From Peribacillus sp. Bi96 (GTDB taxonomy: Bacteria; Bacillota; Bacilli; Bacillales; DSM-1321), in the NCBI RefSeq assembly GCF_918698115.1, contig NZ_CAKKLV010000003.1, positions 186,001 through 250,000 on the forward strand: a DNA stretch of 64,000 nucleotides, given 5' to 3'. The translations under genes and the position numbers were made by a program. Below the pieces are notes generated by a model that did not search any database, was not told the origin of the DNA, and was given only the letters and a program-made list of their open reading frames with translations. Shown here piece by piece: positions 37,133-46,556 of the stretch. How positions within the stretch are numbered: the first letter of the stretch is position 1; each line of letters opens with the position of its first letter.

Positions 37133-38362
37133 TCAAAAAAGTGCGGGTAGTTGCTTCACTAATGTATATGCACCCATTAATGCCATGACGACTACTACAA
37201 ATACACCGGAAATCGTCAACCATAAAGGATGCTTATAATTACCTACAATATTTTTCTTATATGCAGCAATCAATAGCGTACCAAGGGCGATTGGTAAAAT
37301 CAGACCATTTATCGCTCCAACTACAAGCAGAACTTTAACCGGTTGACCAATTAACAAAAAGCAAATAGTCGATACGACTATAAAGCCGATGATTATCCAG
37401 TTTGCCTTATTATTGATTTTTTCGCTGAATGTTCTGATAAAGGAAACAGAAGTATATGCCGCTCCAACAACTGATGTGATTGCGGCAGCCCACATAACGA
37501 TACCGAAGATTTTATATCCTACATTACCAGCAGCGAGTTGAAAAACGGATGCTGCAGGGTTATCCGGATTAATTTGTAAACCTTTCGAAACAACACCCAA
37601 TACTGCTAAAAATAGTGCAACACGCATTACCGTAGTTATCAATATTCCCATTACCGAACTCTTTGTGACTTGTGGTAATGCGTCAACACCTTTCACGCCT
37701 GCATCCAATAGACGATGCCCCCCCGCAAAAGTAATATAGCCGCCTACAGATCCACCCACCAATGTGACGATTGCGATAATATCGATTTTATCAGGTGCAA
37801 AAGTCTTCACTACTGCTTCCCCGACTGGAGGAGAGGTTGTCCAAGCAACGTAAATCATCAAACAAATCATAAAAAATCCGGCAATTTGCGTAAAACGGTC
37901 CATGGCTTTTCCCGCTTCTTTCACGACAAATATCAAAACGGCGATGACGGCGCTTATTGTCGCACCCACAGTTGGGGATATTCCCGTCATTGCATTTAGA
38001 CCAAGCCCAGCTCCTGCGATATTTCCTATATTAAATGCGAGACCACCCATAACGATAAGTGCCGCAAGGACATAACCGAGTCCAGGAAGAACCATGTTTG
38101 CAATCTCTTGCCCTCGTTTTTCAGATACAGCTATTATGCGCCATACATTTGTTTGGGCAAAAATATCAAGAATGACAGAGATTAGAATAACGAAGCCAAA
38201 ACTTGCCGCTAGACTTTGGGTGTAAACGGTTGTTTGCATTAAAAAACCTGGTCCTATTGCGGATGTTGCCATTAGGAATGCTGCACCTAACAATAAAGTA
38301 CGGTTTGTTTTTGGCTTAGTGGGAGTCTTTTTCTGTGATGTTGTATTTTTAATTGGCTCCAA
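37133..38362 (-). CDS. ycsG: NRAMP-like permease of the 5-oxoproline cluster (YcsG)
   Basis: A 409-residue membrane protein of the NRAMP superfamily with about 11 helices, homologous to B. subtilis YcsG. The first helix reads GPGFLMQTTVYTQSL rather than the DPGN metal site of true Mn/Fe carriers, so metal transport is doubtful, and uptake of 5-oxoproline or a related acid is plausible from context. The start is TTG at 38362, 9 nt after AGGAGG; the longer open frame would overlap pxpA by 97 nt and lacks a ribosome site. Confidence 0.85.
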   Translation of the reverse strand: MEPIKNTTSQKKTPTKPKTNRTLLLGAAFLMATSAIGPGFLMQTTVYTQSLAASFGFVILISVILDIFAQTNVWRIIAVSEKRGQEIANMVLPGLGYVLAALIVMGGLAFNIGNIAGAGLGLNAMTGISPTVGATISAVIAVLIFVVKEAGKAMDRFTQIAGFFMICLMIYVAWTTSPPVGEAVVKTFAPDKIDIIAIVTLVGGSVGGYITFAGGHRLLDAGVKGVDALPQVTKSSVMGILITTVMRVALFLAVLGVVSKGLQINPDNPAASVFQLAAGNVGYKIFGIVMWAAAITSVVGAAYTSVSFIRTFSEKINNKANWIIIGFIVVSTICFLLIGQPVKVLLVVGAINGLILPIALGTLLIAAYKKNIVGNYKHPLWLTISGVFVVVVMALMGAYTLVKQLPALF

Positions 38363-38391
38363 TGGAATCTGCCTCCTGATTGTCTTGATTT

Positions 38392-39150
38392 TTATTTGAA
38401 TGACTTGACTGTTATTTCTGATAATTGTAAAGATTTTTTCACATGTCGAGCAAAGGTTAAAGCATGTGCCCCATCCCCATGTATACAAATGGTATCAGCT
38501 CTTAAAGTCACATCGGATCCCTGCTGGGACAAGACTTTCCCTTCTTTTACCATGCGAATGACTTGCCCAACGGCATCATCATCATTTTCTATCATTGCAT
38601 CCTTCTCCAAGCGAGAGGTCAATGAACCATCTTTTTGATAGGTCCGATCAGCAAATACTTCACTGGCCGTTTGTAATCCGATAGCCTGTCCAGCCCGTAT
38701 TAGCTCACTTCCCGACAAACCAAATAAAATTAGCTCAGGATTCACGTTATATACAGCTTCAGCAATGGCCATGGATAACTCTTTGTTCTTTGCGGCCATA
38801 TTATACAAAGCTCCATGTGGTTTAACATGCTGCATACTTCCGCCTTCTGATTGCAAGAAGCCATTTAAAGCCCCAATTTGATAGACGACAAGATCATAAG
38901 CTTCCTGTGGTGTTACAAACATATTCCGTCTGCCAAAACCAATTAAATCCTGGAAACCTGGATGTGCCCCGATTTTGACAGCCTTCCCCATTGCAAGTTG
39001 TACCGTTTTTCTCATGACCGTCGGATCACCGGCATGAAATCCACAAGCAATATTGACTGAAGTTGCATAATCTAAAATCTCTTTGTCATTTCCAATTTGA
39101 TAAGCACCAAAACTTTCGCCTAAATCACAATTCAAATCAACCGTTTTCAT
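38392..39150 (-). CDS. pxpA: 5-oxoprolinase subunit A (LamB/YcsF family)
   Basis: First gene of the pxpA-ycsG-ycsI-pxpB-pxpC operon. The 252 residues open with [12 protein letters not shown], followed by [37 protein letters not shown] and EVFADRTY, all signatures of the family and close to its usual length. It forms the 5-oxoproline-binding TIM-barrel-like subunit, working with PxpBC to hydrolyse the lactam with ATP. Ribosome site AAGGAGAGGG. A long inverted repeat lies about 80 nt upstream. Confidence 0.95.
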   Translation of the reverse strand: MKTVDLNCDLGESFGAYQIGNDKEILDYATSVNIACGFHAGDPTVMRKTVQLAMGKAVKIGAHPGFQDLIGFGRRNMFVTPQEAYDLVVYQIGALNGFLQSEGGSMQHVKPHGALYNMAAKNKELSMAIAEAVYNVNPELILFGLSGSELIRAGQAIGLQTASEVFADRTYQKDGSLTSRLEKDAMIENDDDAVGQVIRMVKEGKVLSQQGSDVTLRADTICIHGDGAHALTFARHVKKSLQLSEITVKSFK

Positions 39151-39228
39151 TTTACCCTCTCCTTTTTACCGGAAATTTCTGTTTATTAATCGCGTAAATA
39201 TGTAAGAATGCTTCATTTCACTTAAACC

Positions 39229-39282
39229 ATATGAATATACCGAAATTCGGAACTTAAGTTTCATATTTCGGAATATTCATAT
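39229..39282. promoter_or_regulatory. Long dyad upstream of the 5-oxoprolinase operon
   Basis: Arms at 39229-39246 (ATATGAATATACCGAAAT) and 39265-39282 are complementary at 17 of 18 positions, with an 18-nt centre that also contains part of the small palindrome CCGAAATTCGG (39240-39250). It sits about 80 nt before pxpA and is probably an operator, perhaps for the IclR protein. Confidence 0.6.
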
Positions 39283-39379
39283 TCTACCATGTTTTAATTA
39301 TTTCGACAATACTTTGTTAGATAACCTAACATTTAGTTTTGTCTACTATCATGCTTCAGGTTAATGGTAGAAGTACTAA

Positions 39380-39419
39380 TATAAAAAAGCCGTTGTTCCT
39401 CTGATTAGGAAACAACGGC
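39380..39419 (-). terminator. Terminator of the sarcosine-oxidase-type gene
   Basis: GCCGTTGTTCCT (39389-39400) pairs with AGGAAACAACGGC (39407-39419) with one bulge; six T residues follow on the minus strand. Confidence 0.8.
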
Positions 39420-39477
39420 CTTGATTACAATAATTATTGCGCATTTCATGACATTCGATGTTGAGACAGGACTTTTC

Positions 39478-40605
39478 TTAGTTAAATCGATTTATAGAAA
39501 ATAATGATATATCTTCCTTGCTCGTACCGGAAATGATCAGGTCACTCAGAATCTCTCCCATGATACTGCTGAATTTAAACCCGTGTCCAGAGAATCCTGC
39601 TGCAATAGCAATGTGTGGATAATAAGGATGTTTATCCACTATAAAGTTCTCGTCAGGGGTCATGGTATAGATGCAAGTTTTCCCATATTTCATTTTTTGA
39701 TCAGTAGGCATATATTGCCGTAAAAACTTCACCAAATCTCCTTCATCTTCTTCCAATTCACCAAAACCTTTTATACAGCCATCAGGATTTATGCGTTCTC
39801 CACCATCATGTCTCCCTATTTTCATTCCAGAACCATTTATACTTGGAAAGCCATAATATGTACCAATAGAAGTATCAAAAGTAAAAGCTGGAAAGTCATG
39901 ATGATTATATAATTTTTCATTTGCATGAAACCATGCAAATGTTTTTCTGATAGGTTCTAGAGGCAGATTTAAATCTAACATCGCTAATATTTTTGGAGCC
40001 CATGCCCCAACTGTAACCACTAAAGATTCTGAGTGGAATGTCTGTTCATCCGTTTTAATCGTGACCCCATCACTATGAACTTCTATCTTCCTTACATGAC
40101 TGTTTATATGGAAGTCAGCACCATGAGATTTCGCAAGTTGTTGATACGCTCTGATGCACTCTTCACTATTTAACACGCCCGAAGTCGATTCAAAGCACCC
40201 AATAAAGTCCTCTGGCAGTGTTATACCAGGCCATCTATCATGAATTTGATTGGAATCCAAGATTTCCATTGGTAAACCATATTCCTTCGAACCAGCTTTC
40301 ACTTGTTTAATGAAGGCGGAATTTTGGCTTCCAGCATTCAGGACCCCCGTTGGAAGAAACAATTGTTTACCCGTATTTTTTTCCAACTCCCCCCATAGCT
40401 TTTGGGATTTAAGTGCCAAAGAAACATACTCCCTACCTTCACCATAAGCATGTCTAATAATTCTTGTTTCCCCGTGATGGCTGCCTTTATTATGAGGAGG
40501 AACAAAGGAATCCAATAATAGTACTTTTTGTCCCTTTTTTGATAGAAAATATCCTGAAGACATTCCCATGGATCCAGCTCCAATTACAATTACATCATAG
40601 TGCAT
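39478..40605 (-). CDS. FAD-dependent sarcosine oxidase/N-methyltryptophan oxidase family enzyme
   Basis: A 375-residue monomeric sarcosine-oxidase-type flavoprotein that would oxidise an N-methyl or secondary amino acid, yielding H2O2. The FAD motif IGAGSMGMSSGYFLSKKG starts at residue 8; SHHGETRIIRHAYGEG follows; Cys311 in KTCIYTMTPDENF matches the Cys that binds FAD covalently in this family; GFSGHGFKFSS closes the site. The start ATG at 40605 follows AAGGAGGG. A terminator separates it from the lyase homologue upstream, so it may be read on its own. Confidence 0.9.
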   Translation of the reverse strand: MHYDVIVIGAGSMGMSSGYFLSKKGQKVLLLDSFVPPHNKGSHHGETRIIRHAYGEGREYVSLALKSQKLWGELEKNTGKQLFLPTGVLNAGSQNSAFIKQVKAGSKEYGLPMEILDSNQIHDRWPGITLPEDFIGCFESTSGVLNSEECIRAYQQLAKSHGADFHINSHVRKIEVHSDGVTIKTDEQTFHSESLVVTVGAWAPKILAMLDLNLPLEPIRKTFAWFHANEKLYNHHDFPAFTFDTSIGTYYGFPSINGSGMKIGRHDGGERINPDGCIKGFGELEEDEGDLVKFLRQYMPTDQKMKYGKTCIYTMTPDENFIVDKHPYYPHIAIAAGFSGHGFKFSSIMGEILSDLIISGTSKEDISLFSINRFN

Positions 40606-40679
40606 CTTGCTTCCCTCCTTTTTAGATGAATCATACAATCATTCTAGTTTAACAGCAATCATTCATATGATCCTTAATG

Positions 40680-40732
40680 AAAAAGGAAGCCCCTTTACTC
40701 TATAAAATAAAGTAAAACAGCTTCCATCTTTT
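40680..40732. terminator. Bidirectional terminator after the lyase-homologue gene
   Basis: GGAAGC (40685-40690) pairs with GCTTCC (40720-40725), extended by TTTACT/AGTAAA inside. Five A residues on one side and a run of T residues on the other allow function in both directions. Confidence 0.7.
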
Positions 40733-40733
40733 T

Positions 40734-42293
40734 TTAGAACTCCATTTCCCCAATCGCCTTTTCAACTAGCATAACTATTTCCCCTTCATGAATTTGTCTA
40801 TAAATCGCTTCAATGTCAGGGTGAAAAAAGCGATCTTCTTCCACCATCGGGACTTGGCTCCGAACTAAATGATATATACCTTCCGTAACCGGGGACGGTT
40901 TCAATGGTAGATGAAAATCCATTGCTTGCGTGGCCGTCATCAGTTCAATGGCTAATATATATTCAAGTTTCTTTGAAATTTGATAGGCTTTCTTCGAAGC
41001 GAAATAAGCAAAACTTATCAAATCTTCTTGATTAGCGCATGTAGGGGTATTATCTACTGTGGCTGGATGAGAGAGCACCCTTATCTCGTTTAATAGTCCT
41101 GCGGCTGTATATTGCGGGATCATGTAGCCACTATTTAAACCAGGATCCACCACTAAGAAATTAGGTAATTCACTAAGGTGATGGTTTACTAGGCGATCTA
41201 TTCTACGTTCAGTTATTTTCGCTAGGTTTGCTAATGCTATGGCTATCGTATCCGCGTATATCCCTATAAATGAACCATCAAAATTTCCAGCCATGAGTGC
41301 AATCCCATCTTCCTCTTCCGGAAAAATCAAAGGATTGTCACTTACAGAGTTCATTTCATTCTCAATTGAAACAGCAGCGTCTTTCAATACTCTTTTTATG
41401 GCTCCATGGACTTGTGGAATGCATCGTAAACTAAGCGCATCTTGTAATCTATGTTCCTTGTATGTATCAATGATTTGGCTGTCTTCCAGTATCCTTGTAA
41501 CATTTCTGGCTGTCTTAGCCTGTTCCTCATGCTTTTTTATTGCATGGGGACGGGGATCAAATGCCTTAATTGTACCTTTTAGCACTTCTAAGGACATTGC
41601 ACCCGTAATGTCTGCGGTTTTAGCTGCTTGCATACTATTGTATAAAGCTAGAGCAGCCATAGCAGTGACGGAAGGAGTTCCGCTTATGAGAGCCAGTCCT
41701 TCTTTACACCCAAGCGTTACAGGCTTTAATCCGGATTTAGCTAACGCACCCTCTCCCGGTAGAAGCTCATCGTTGTACCACGCCCGTCCCTCCCCGATCA
41801 ACAATAAGGCCATGTGTGCTTCAGGAGACAAATATCCCACTGACCCATCTCCTGGAACATAGGGAAGTACATCGTGATTTAATAATGAAGCAATAAGTTT
41901 TAATACTTGTAAACGGACACCTGAATAACCCTGGCCTAAATTTACAAGTATCATCAATTGAATGGCTCTTACTACTTCTTTTTCAAGAGGTTCCCCAACC
42001 GAAACAGCATGAGAACGAACAATATTCCGTTGAAGGGTTTCTGCGTCTTCTGGAGAAATCACCTCCGTCATATTACTGCCAAACCCTGTCGTTACACCGT
42101 AAATCAATCTATTATCATCTAAAAACTTTTCTATTAAGCTTCGTGATTGATCCACTCTTTCACAATACGCCTGTGTGAAGGTAACGATTGCACCATATCT
42201 TGCAACCGCTATCATCTCATTGATTGATATTGCATCATCACCCAGTGCAACCTCTTTAATATCTTTAGGATGTAAACAATCGGTCGTTGTCAT
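40734..42293 (-). CDS. Histidine/phenylalanine ammonia-lyase homologue lacking the MIO motif
   Basis: A 519-residue member of the aromatic amino acid lyase superfamily. The fold is clear: YGVTTGFG (Tyr65), VNLGQGYSGVR, SVSDNPLIF, AGNFDGSFIG and NQEDLISFA. However, the Ala-Ser-Gly triad that forms the MIO cofactor is gone: the usual GSVGASGDLAPLAH reads GSVGYLSPEAH (150-160). The Asn of LINGTQ is Ser (LISGTP, 202-206), and the Tyr before SLRC is Leu. Tyr65, Arg290 and the Glu of NQED remain. A normal MIO-dependent deamination is therefore unlikely. It is 75 nt downstream of an MFS gene. Automated tools would probably call it hutH. Confidence 0.85.
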   Translation of the reverse strand: MTTTDCLHPKDIKEVALGDDAISINEMIAVARYGAIVTFTQAYCERVDQSRSLIEKFLDDNRLIYGVTTGFGSNMTEVISPEDAETLQRNIVRSHAVSVGEPLEKEVVRAIQLMILVNLGQGYSGVRLQVLKLIASLLNHDVLPYVPGDGSVGYLSPEAHMALLLIGEGRAWYNDELLPGEGALAKSGLKPVTLGCKEGLALISGTPSVTAMAALALYNSMQAAKTADITGAMSLEVLKGTIKAFDPRPHAIKKHEEQAKTARNVTRILEDSQIIDTYKEHRLQDALSLRCIPQVHGAIKRVLKDAAVSIENEMNSVSDNPLIFPEEEDGIALMAGNFDGSFIGIYADTIAIALANLAKITERRIDRLVNHHLSELPNFLVVDPGLNSGYMIPQYTAAGLLNEIRVLSHPATVDNTPTCANQEDLISFAYFASKKAYQISKKLEYILAIELMTATQAMDFHLPLKPSPVTEGIYHLVRSQVPMVEEDRFFHPDIEAIYRQIHEGEIVMLVEKAIGEMEF

Positions 42294-42368
42294 CCTTACA
42301 CATCTCCTCTCCTATGACTCTTCAAGAAGGAGAAAAAAGTTTTGATCCTTCTCATTTAGAAATTAATC

Positions 42369-43754
42369 TTATGTTATTTTCTTATTTTCTGTAAAGGGAA
42401 TATCGGTTCCCTTCGAAAAGTTCCCCGCTTCTAGTAATGGGTCACTCGCTTCATGCAAGGAAAGATTCTTCGTTTCAGGTGCCCAGGCGATCGATACAAT
42501 CAAACCGATTAGCAGAACTACAGCCATACCAATCATTGATGTACTTAATCCGAATGAATTTAGACTAATGGGCAGCAGAAATGTTCCAATTGCAGAACCA
42601 ATTCGACTAATTGCCGTAACCATACCTATTCCAGATCCACGAATCTCAGTTGGAAAAAGCTCTGCTGGGTATACTAATGTAAGGTTTGATGCTGCTGACA
42701 TGAAAAATGTAAAGATCAAGAAGGCTGTCAACATTAAGAATTGAGAACTATTGTGTAAGAAGCTGAGTGAAAACAATGAAACAGTAAGGACCGTAAAAGC
42801 CCCGATCGTAAATCCTCTACGAGAAAATTTCGCGAGTAACCAAAGTCCGAAAATTGCCCCAACAAGCAAGAATAGATTTAACATAGTATCGGCAAAAAAG
42901 TTTTGTTCAAAACCCATTGTACTTAGTATCGACGGAAGGAACGTGTAGATTGCAAAGTACGGAATAACAAGAGTTAATTTGAATATTCCACCAAAAGCCG
43001 TACGTTTACGAAGTTTTTTGCTGAAAAGTCCACTAAATCCAAGAGTCTTTTGATTTTCCGTACCAGTAACCGTTTCTCCCATTTCAACGTTCGATCCAAG
43101 GTGTTTTTTTACTATATGGCGAGCTTCTTCGACACGCCCCATGCTGACAAGCCATCTTGGTGATTCAGGCGTTCCTATACGTAAGATCAAAACCACAATA
43201 GCGGGAATAGCAGCACTAATAAGCATCCAACGCCATGAGTCTGACCCAACCTGTCCCAGGTAATGACCAACAAAGTTTGAAGCTACATATCCAAGCGTCC
43301 ATACTACGTTTATAGATGCGAGAAGCGAGGAGCGATACTTTTTTGGTGAAAACTCGGCGAGTAGGGTCGTACCGACAGCATAATCTCCTCCAAGTCCAAA
43401 ACCAATTAGTAACCGTAAAATGAGAAGTTCTTCTGGACCACTAACAAAAAATTGTAAAATAGTAGCAATCGTGATCAGTAAAAAGTTTACGAGAAAGATT
43501 TTCTGTCTGCCAATACGATCAGAAAGTCTTCCAAGTACCAACGCTCCCCCAAAAAGACCGATTAATGCAGAACTTCCGATCAATCCAGTCCACATTGCAT
43601 TTAACTCCAATTGAGGACCAAGTAATGTCAGAGCCATCGCGATGATTCCAAGTGAATAACCATCACAAAAGCTTGATCCAAAGGTAAGGCCAGCAATACG
43701 AAAATGAAACTTATTAAATGGGGCATCGTCCATAGTGATCTTTTGTTCGTTCAA
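42369..43754 (-). CDS. MFS transporter co-transcribed with the lyase homologue
   Basis: A 461-residue, 12-helix major facilitator of the metabolite:H+ symporter/sugar-porter type. GRLSDRIGRQKIF follows helix 2, RLLIGFGLGGDYAVG helix 4, PESPRWL ends the first half, and ELFPTEIRGSGIG lies in the second. The start is TTG behind GGAGGGG. It probably imports the substrate of the adjacent lyase homologue, an aromatic or imidazole acid. A dyad shared with the hutU promoter lies about 250 nt upstream. Confidence 0.88.
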   Translation of the reverse strand: MNEQKITMDDAPFNKFHFRIAGLTFGSSFCDGYSLGIIAMALTLLGPQLELNAMWTGLIGSSALIGLFGGALVLGRLSDRIGRQKIFLVNFLLITIATILQFFVSGPEELLILRLLIGFGLGGDYAVGTTLLAEFSPKKYRSSLLASINVVWTLGYVASNFVGHYLGQVGSDSWRWMLISAAIPAIVVLILRIGTPESPRWLVSMGRVEEARHIVKKHLGSNVEMGETVTGTENQKTLGFSGLFSKKLRKRTAFGGIFKLTLVIPYFAIYTFLPSILSTMGFEQNFFADTMLNLFLLVGAIFGLWLLAKFSRRGFTIGAFTVLTVSLFSLSFLHNSSQFLMLTAFLIFTFFMSAASNLTLVYPAELFPTEIRGSGIGMVTAISRIGSAIGTFLLPISLNSFGLSTSMIGMAVVLLIGLIVSIAWAPETKNLSLHEASDPLLEAGNFSKGTDIPFTENKKIT

Positions 43755-43997
43755 AGTATCCCCTCCATTTTTTGACTATTCAGATATATTGACGTAAAAA
43801 ATTAATTTACAATGAAATACACTCAGGCAGGACCTCCGTCCTCTAACAACTAATTCGACCTGAATAATCTAAACACAAATTGCCCACTCCAGCATGCATT
43901 ACTCAATATTCATTATTTCACCATTTGTTTTCGCTTTGAAATACTTTTACCTCCTAACTATTAACCTAATTTTATTATGATAATCTCACAAAAAACA

Positions 43998-44022
43998 TTA
44001 TAAAATAATGATTATCTTATAA
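43998..44022. promoter_or_regulatory. Shared dyad upstream of the MFS-lyase-homologue operon
   Basis: A 25-bp element bounded by TTATAA at both ends with TAATGATTAT in the centre. It matches the element at 49600-49624 before hutU at 22 of 25 positions. The rest of 43755-44183 is A+T-rich and holds no gene. Confidence 0.55.
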
Positions 44023-44183
44023 TTTATATTACGATATTATATATCTATTGTATTTTCACAAAAAAATATTAACACTTATAAAAAAAATCTTTTCGTTATG
44101 TTGCCAAACTAATACAGGCCAAGAATGGTAGATTTCATATAGTTGCACTATCCTCATTCTCCTATATTTTCTATAAAAGAGTC

Positions 44184-44318
44184 TCAATCATTGAAATAAA
44201 TGACTTCACTAAGGATTTTACATCCTTGTAATTCCTCGAATTTTGCCCTTGCTTCCTTTTCAGTGTCATACTCAAACATTCTTATCCTGTTCTTCGCATG
44301 AACAGTGATTATCCACAT
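44184..44318 (-). CDS. Small conserved-looking protein of 44 residues
   Basis: The frame runs from an ATG at 44318 behind a strong GGGGAGGAAG site to a TGA at 44184. The product starts MWIITVHAKNRIRMFEYD, continues TEKEARAKFEELQGCKIL and ends SEVIYFND. It is charged, soluble and probably an alpha-beta unit. I recall short Bacillus hypothetical proteins of this type with a similar CKILSEVIYFND end, but I know no function. Single gene between two MFS genes on the same strand. Confidence 0.75.
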   Translation of the reverse strand: MWIITVHAKNRIRMFEYDTEKEARAKFEELQGCKILSEVIYFND

Positions 44319-44736
44319 AAAAACTTCCTCCCCTCAGAAGGATTTTTTTTATAGCCTTATTTCCATTAGAGATTATTACATTTTAAACCAGCCACGGAAA
44401 CACGAAGAATCAGCCGGCTTTTTAACTCCAACCATATAGGCTAAATGTGTTCCTCGGATAAGCTTTCCAAAGTCTTTAAAATGACATGATACCCAGTCCA
44501 TAATTAGTAATAACATTTATTCCTTCTTGTGCTGTGGAGGATTAAACCTATTTAGAAAAGTATCTATCTTGGAGCAAGCAGCTAAATCCAACTTCTCGTA
44601 TATACATATGTGATTCTCTTGAAACATCCTCTTGCGAAAAAGGAGCAATCGCCTTAACCATTGCTCATCATAAACTTATTTATTGGTCTAATTAGCTTCT
44701 TTCCAATCTACTATCTTTCCTAAAAAAACTATGTTT
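44319..44736 (-). terminator. Intergenic region with terminator of the MFS gene at 44633-44666
   Basis: GAGCAAT (44643-44649) pairs with ATTGCTC (44660-44666), and on the minus strand CTTTTTCG follows, ending the transcript of the MFS gene at 44737-46059. Nothing else is recognised in this gap. Confidence 0.65.
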
Positions 44737-46059
44737 TTAACTAACCATATTATTGGTTGATGTAGACGAGTCTCTTTGTTTACCGGGCTTCACAAAAACC
44801 ATCGCGATCATTCCTATTGTTACCGCAACGGATGCTGCAATAAACATTGCATTATATCCATGTTTTGCTACAAGACTTCCTGTCAGGGTCGGGGCAATAA
44901 TAGTCGCTAGATTCGCAATAAAATGAGTTACTCCCCCAAAAGTTCCTGCTTTATTTGGTGCTGTATCAAGAACAACTATCCAATAGATGGAATTCGGTAA
45001 ATAATTAAAGGCATTGCCTATACACATTAATGCAAGTACTGCTGCAGCACTATCGACAGTTGGGATCAACATAAAACAAACAGCTGTACAAAATAAGGAT
45101 GCTACTGTGAACCAAGATCTGGCAATTCGTAAATTCCCTGTTTTTCTACGTAATATATCTGAGATTTTACCACCTAATAATCCAGTGATAATGGCTCCTA
45201 TCCAGGGAATCATACCAATATATGAAAGAGAAGCAAGTGAATAATTAAATTCATCTTGCAGATATTTGGGGGTCCATGTAAGTAATAAAATATTTACATA
45301 TAAAAAGGCAAAATATCCAATGGCATTAAATACTAACGTAGGGTTTTTAAAAAAATGGTACCATGGTACATTTATTTGTTCGTCTAATTTCGTCTCACCT
45401 TTAATTAAATTATCTGCACTTCGAATTTCTTCTAGTTCGGTTTTCGAGACTCTTGGATGATCTTCAGGTAAGTTTGTAAAAACTTTGTTCCAAATTGCTA
45501 CCCAAATAAAGCCTAATATTCCGAGAATAACAAATGTTACTTTCCAGTTAGTGAATGTTAGAAGACCTACTACGATGGGTGCAGTAATTAATGCTCCAAT
45601 TGGCGTTCCAACTAATCCAAGTGCTACAGCAAACCCTTTTTCTTTAGGGGATACCCAGTTTGCCATCGTTCGATTCATCGTTGATAAGGTAGGTCCTTCA
45701 GCTAAACCAAATAAAACACGAAATACCGCAAATCCTGCCAAGGCAGAGCCTCCAAATAATGCTGCACCTATGTGACCTGCGAATATTGTCCCAATTTCAA
45801 AAAAAGACCATGTAGTTCCGGCAATGATCCACATGAATTTAGGACCTTTCTTATCTGCTAAAGCACCACCAAATAGTGCACCGAAAATATAACCATATCC
45901 AAAATATCCTAGGATCGCTCCCCAACTTACTGGATCTAAATTGAACTCCTTGATTATTTCAGCTTGGGCATATGAAAGTGCACCTCTATCAATATAATTT
46001 ATGATTGTAATAACAATAATCATAAAAATGATAAAGTAACGATAGTTATTTCTCAACAT
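44737..46059 (-). CDS. MFS transporter, anion:cation symporter (ACS) type
   Basis: A 440-residue, 12-helix major facilitator. NYIDRGALSYA in helix 1, GGALADKKGPKFMW, RVLFGLAEGPTLSTMNRTMANWVSPKEKG and NLPEDHPRVS are typical of ACS carriers for organic anions. It starts after AAGGAGTG. It lies downstream of hutI on the same strand, separated by a 500-nt region, so it could move a histidine-pathway acid such as urocanate, but this is only positional evidence. Confidence 0.87.
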   Translation of the reverse strand: MLRNNYRYFIIFMIIVITIINYIDRGALSYAQAEIIKEFNLDPVSWGAILGYFGYGYIFGALFGGALADKKGPKFMWIIAGTTWSFFEIGTIFAGHIGAALFGGSALAGFAVFRVLFGLAEGPTLSTMNRTMANWVSPKEKGFAVALGLVGTPIGALITAPIVVGLLTFTNWKVTFVILGILGFIWVAIWNKVFTNLPEDHPRVSKTELEEIRSADNLIKGETKLDEQINVPWYHFFKNPTLVFNAIGYFAFLYVNILLLTWTPKYLQDEFNYSLASLSYIGMIPWIGAIITGLLGGKISDILRRKTGNLRIARSWFTVASLFCTAVCFMLIPTVDSAAAVLALMCIGNAFNYLPNSIYWIVVLDTAPNKAGTFGGVTHFIANLATIIAPTLTGSLVAKHGYNAMFIAASVAVTIGMIAMVFVKPGKQRDSSTSTNNMVS

Positions 46060-46556
46060 GTAATCACTCCTTGATGTTTGTTAGAGGGCAGCAATACTGA
46101 CTGATTTTAAACATAAAAACAATCATCCTAAAACCCTAAATCTAATCTGCATTATGCAGCCAGTATTAAATTGCAGCCATGAACACCCTGATTCTGACTG
46201 TTTTGACCCCCATAGAGTAGCTCGGACCAAGACAGACAAAATCAATATGCATGACAATCGGATACTGGCCTATTTCTAGTAAAATATCAAAAAACCCATT
46301 AGCAGGCATTCCACCATGGGTAGAAGCATGTATACCAGTGCAACTGAAGTATCAGATACAGCACCTGCTTTGGCAACTTGGCATTCTGTTAGATCATGTT
46401 ATACGTATCAAAGCCTTTTTACATTCGCCAAAATTCCAGCGGATATAAAGAGGCTCCTGATACATAGATTGAAGTTTATTAATTGGGCGTTTCATGAGAG
46501 ATACGGTCAACCTAATGATGGGTCGATGGGTATAGTCTCTCTTCTTTTAGTGAATT
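46060..46556. other. Region with a decayed minus-strand coding fragment
   Basis: No intact gene. Read on the minus strand from about 46420 down to 46200, two frames give ECQVAKAGAVSDTSVAL and then STHGGMPANGFFDILLEIG with PIVMHIDFVCLGPSYSMG, as expected for a frameshifted gene. Family not recognised. It follows hutI and may be a lost pathway gene. Confidence 0.35.

Noticed and set aside
43979-44016. GATAATC and GATTATC halves resembling a Fur box
   Set aside because: Spacing does not fit a Fur box, and the second half belongs to the dyad shared with hutU.
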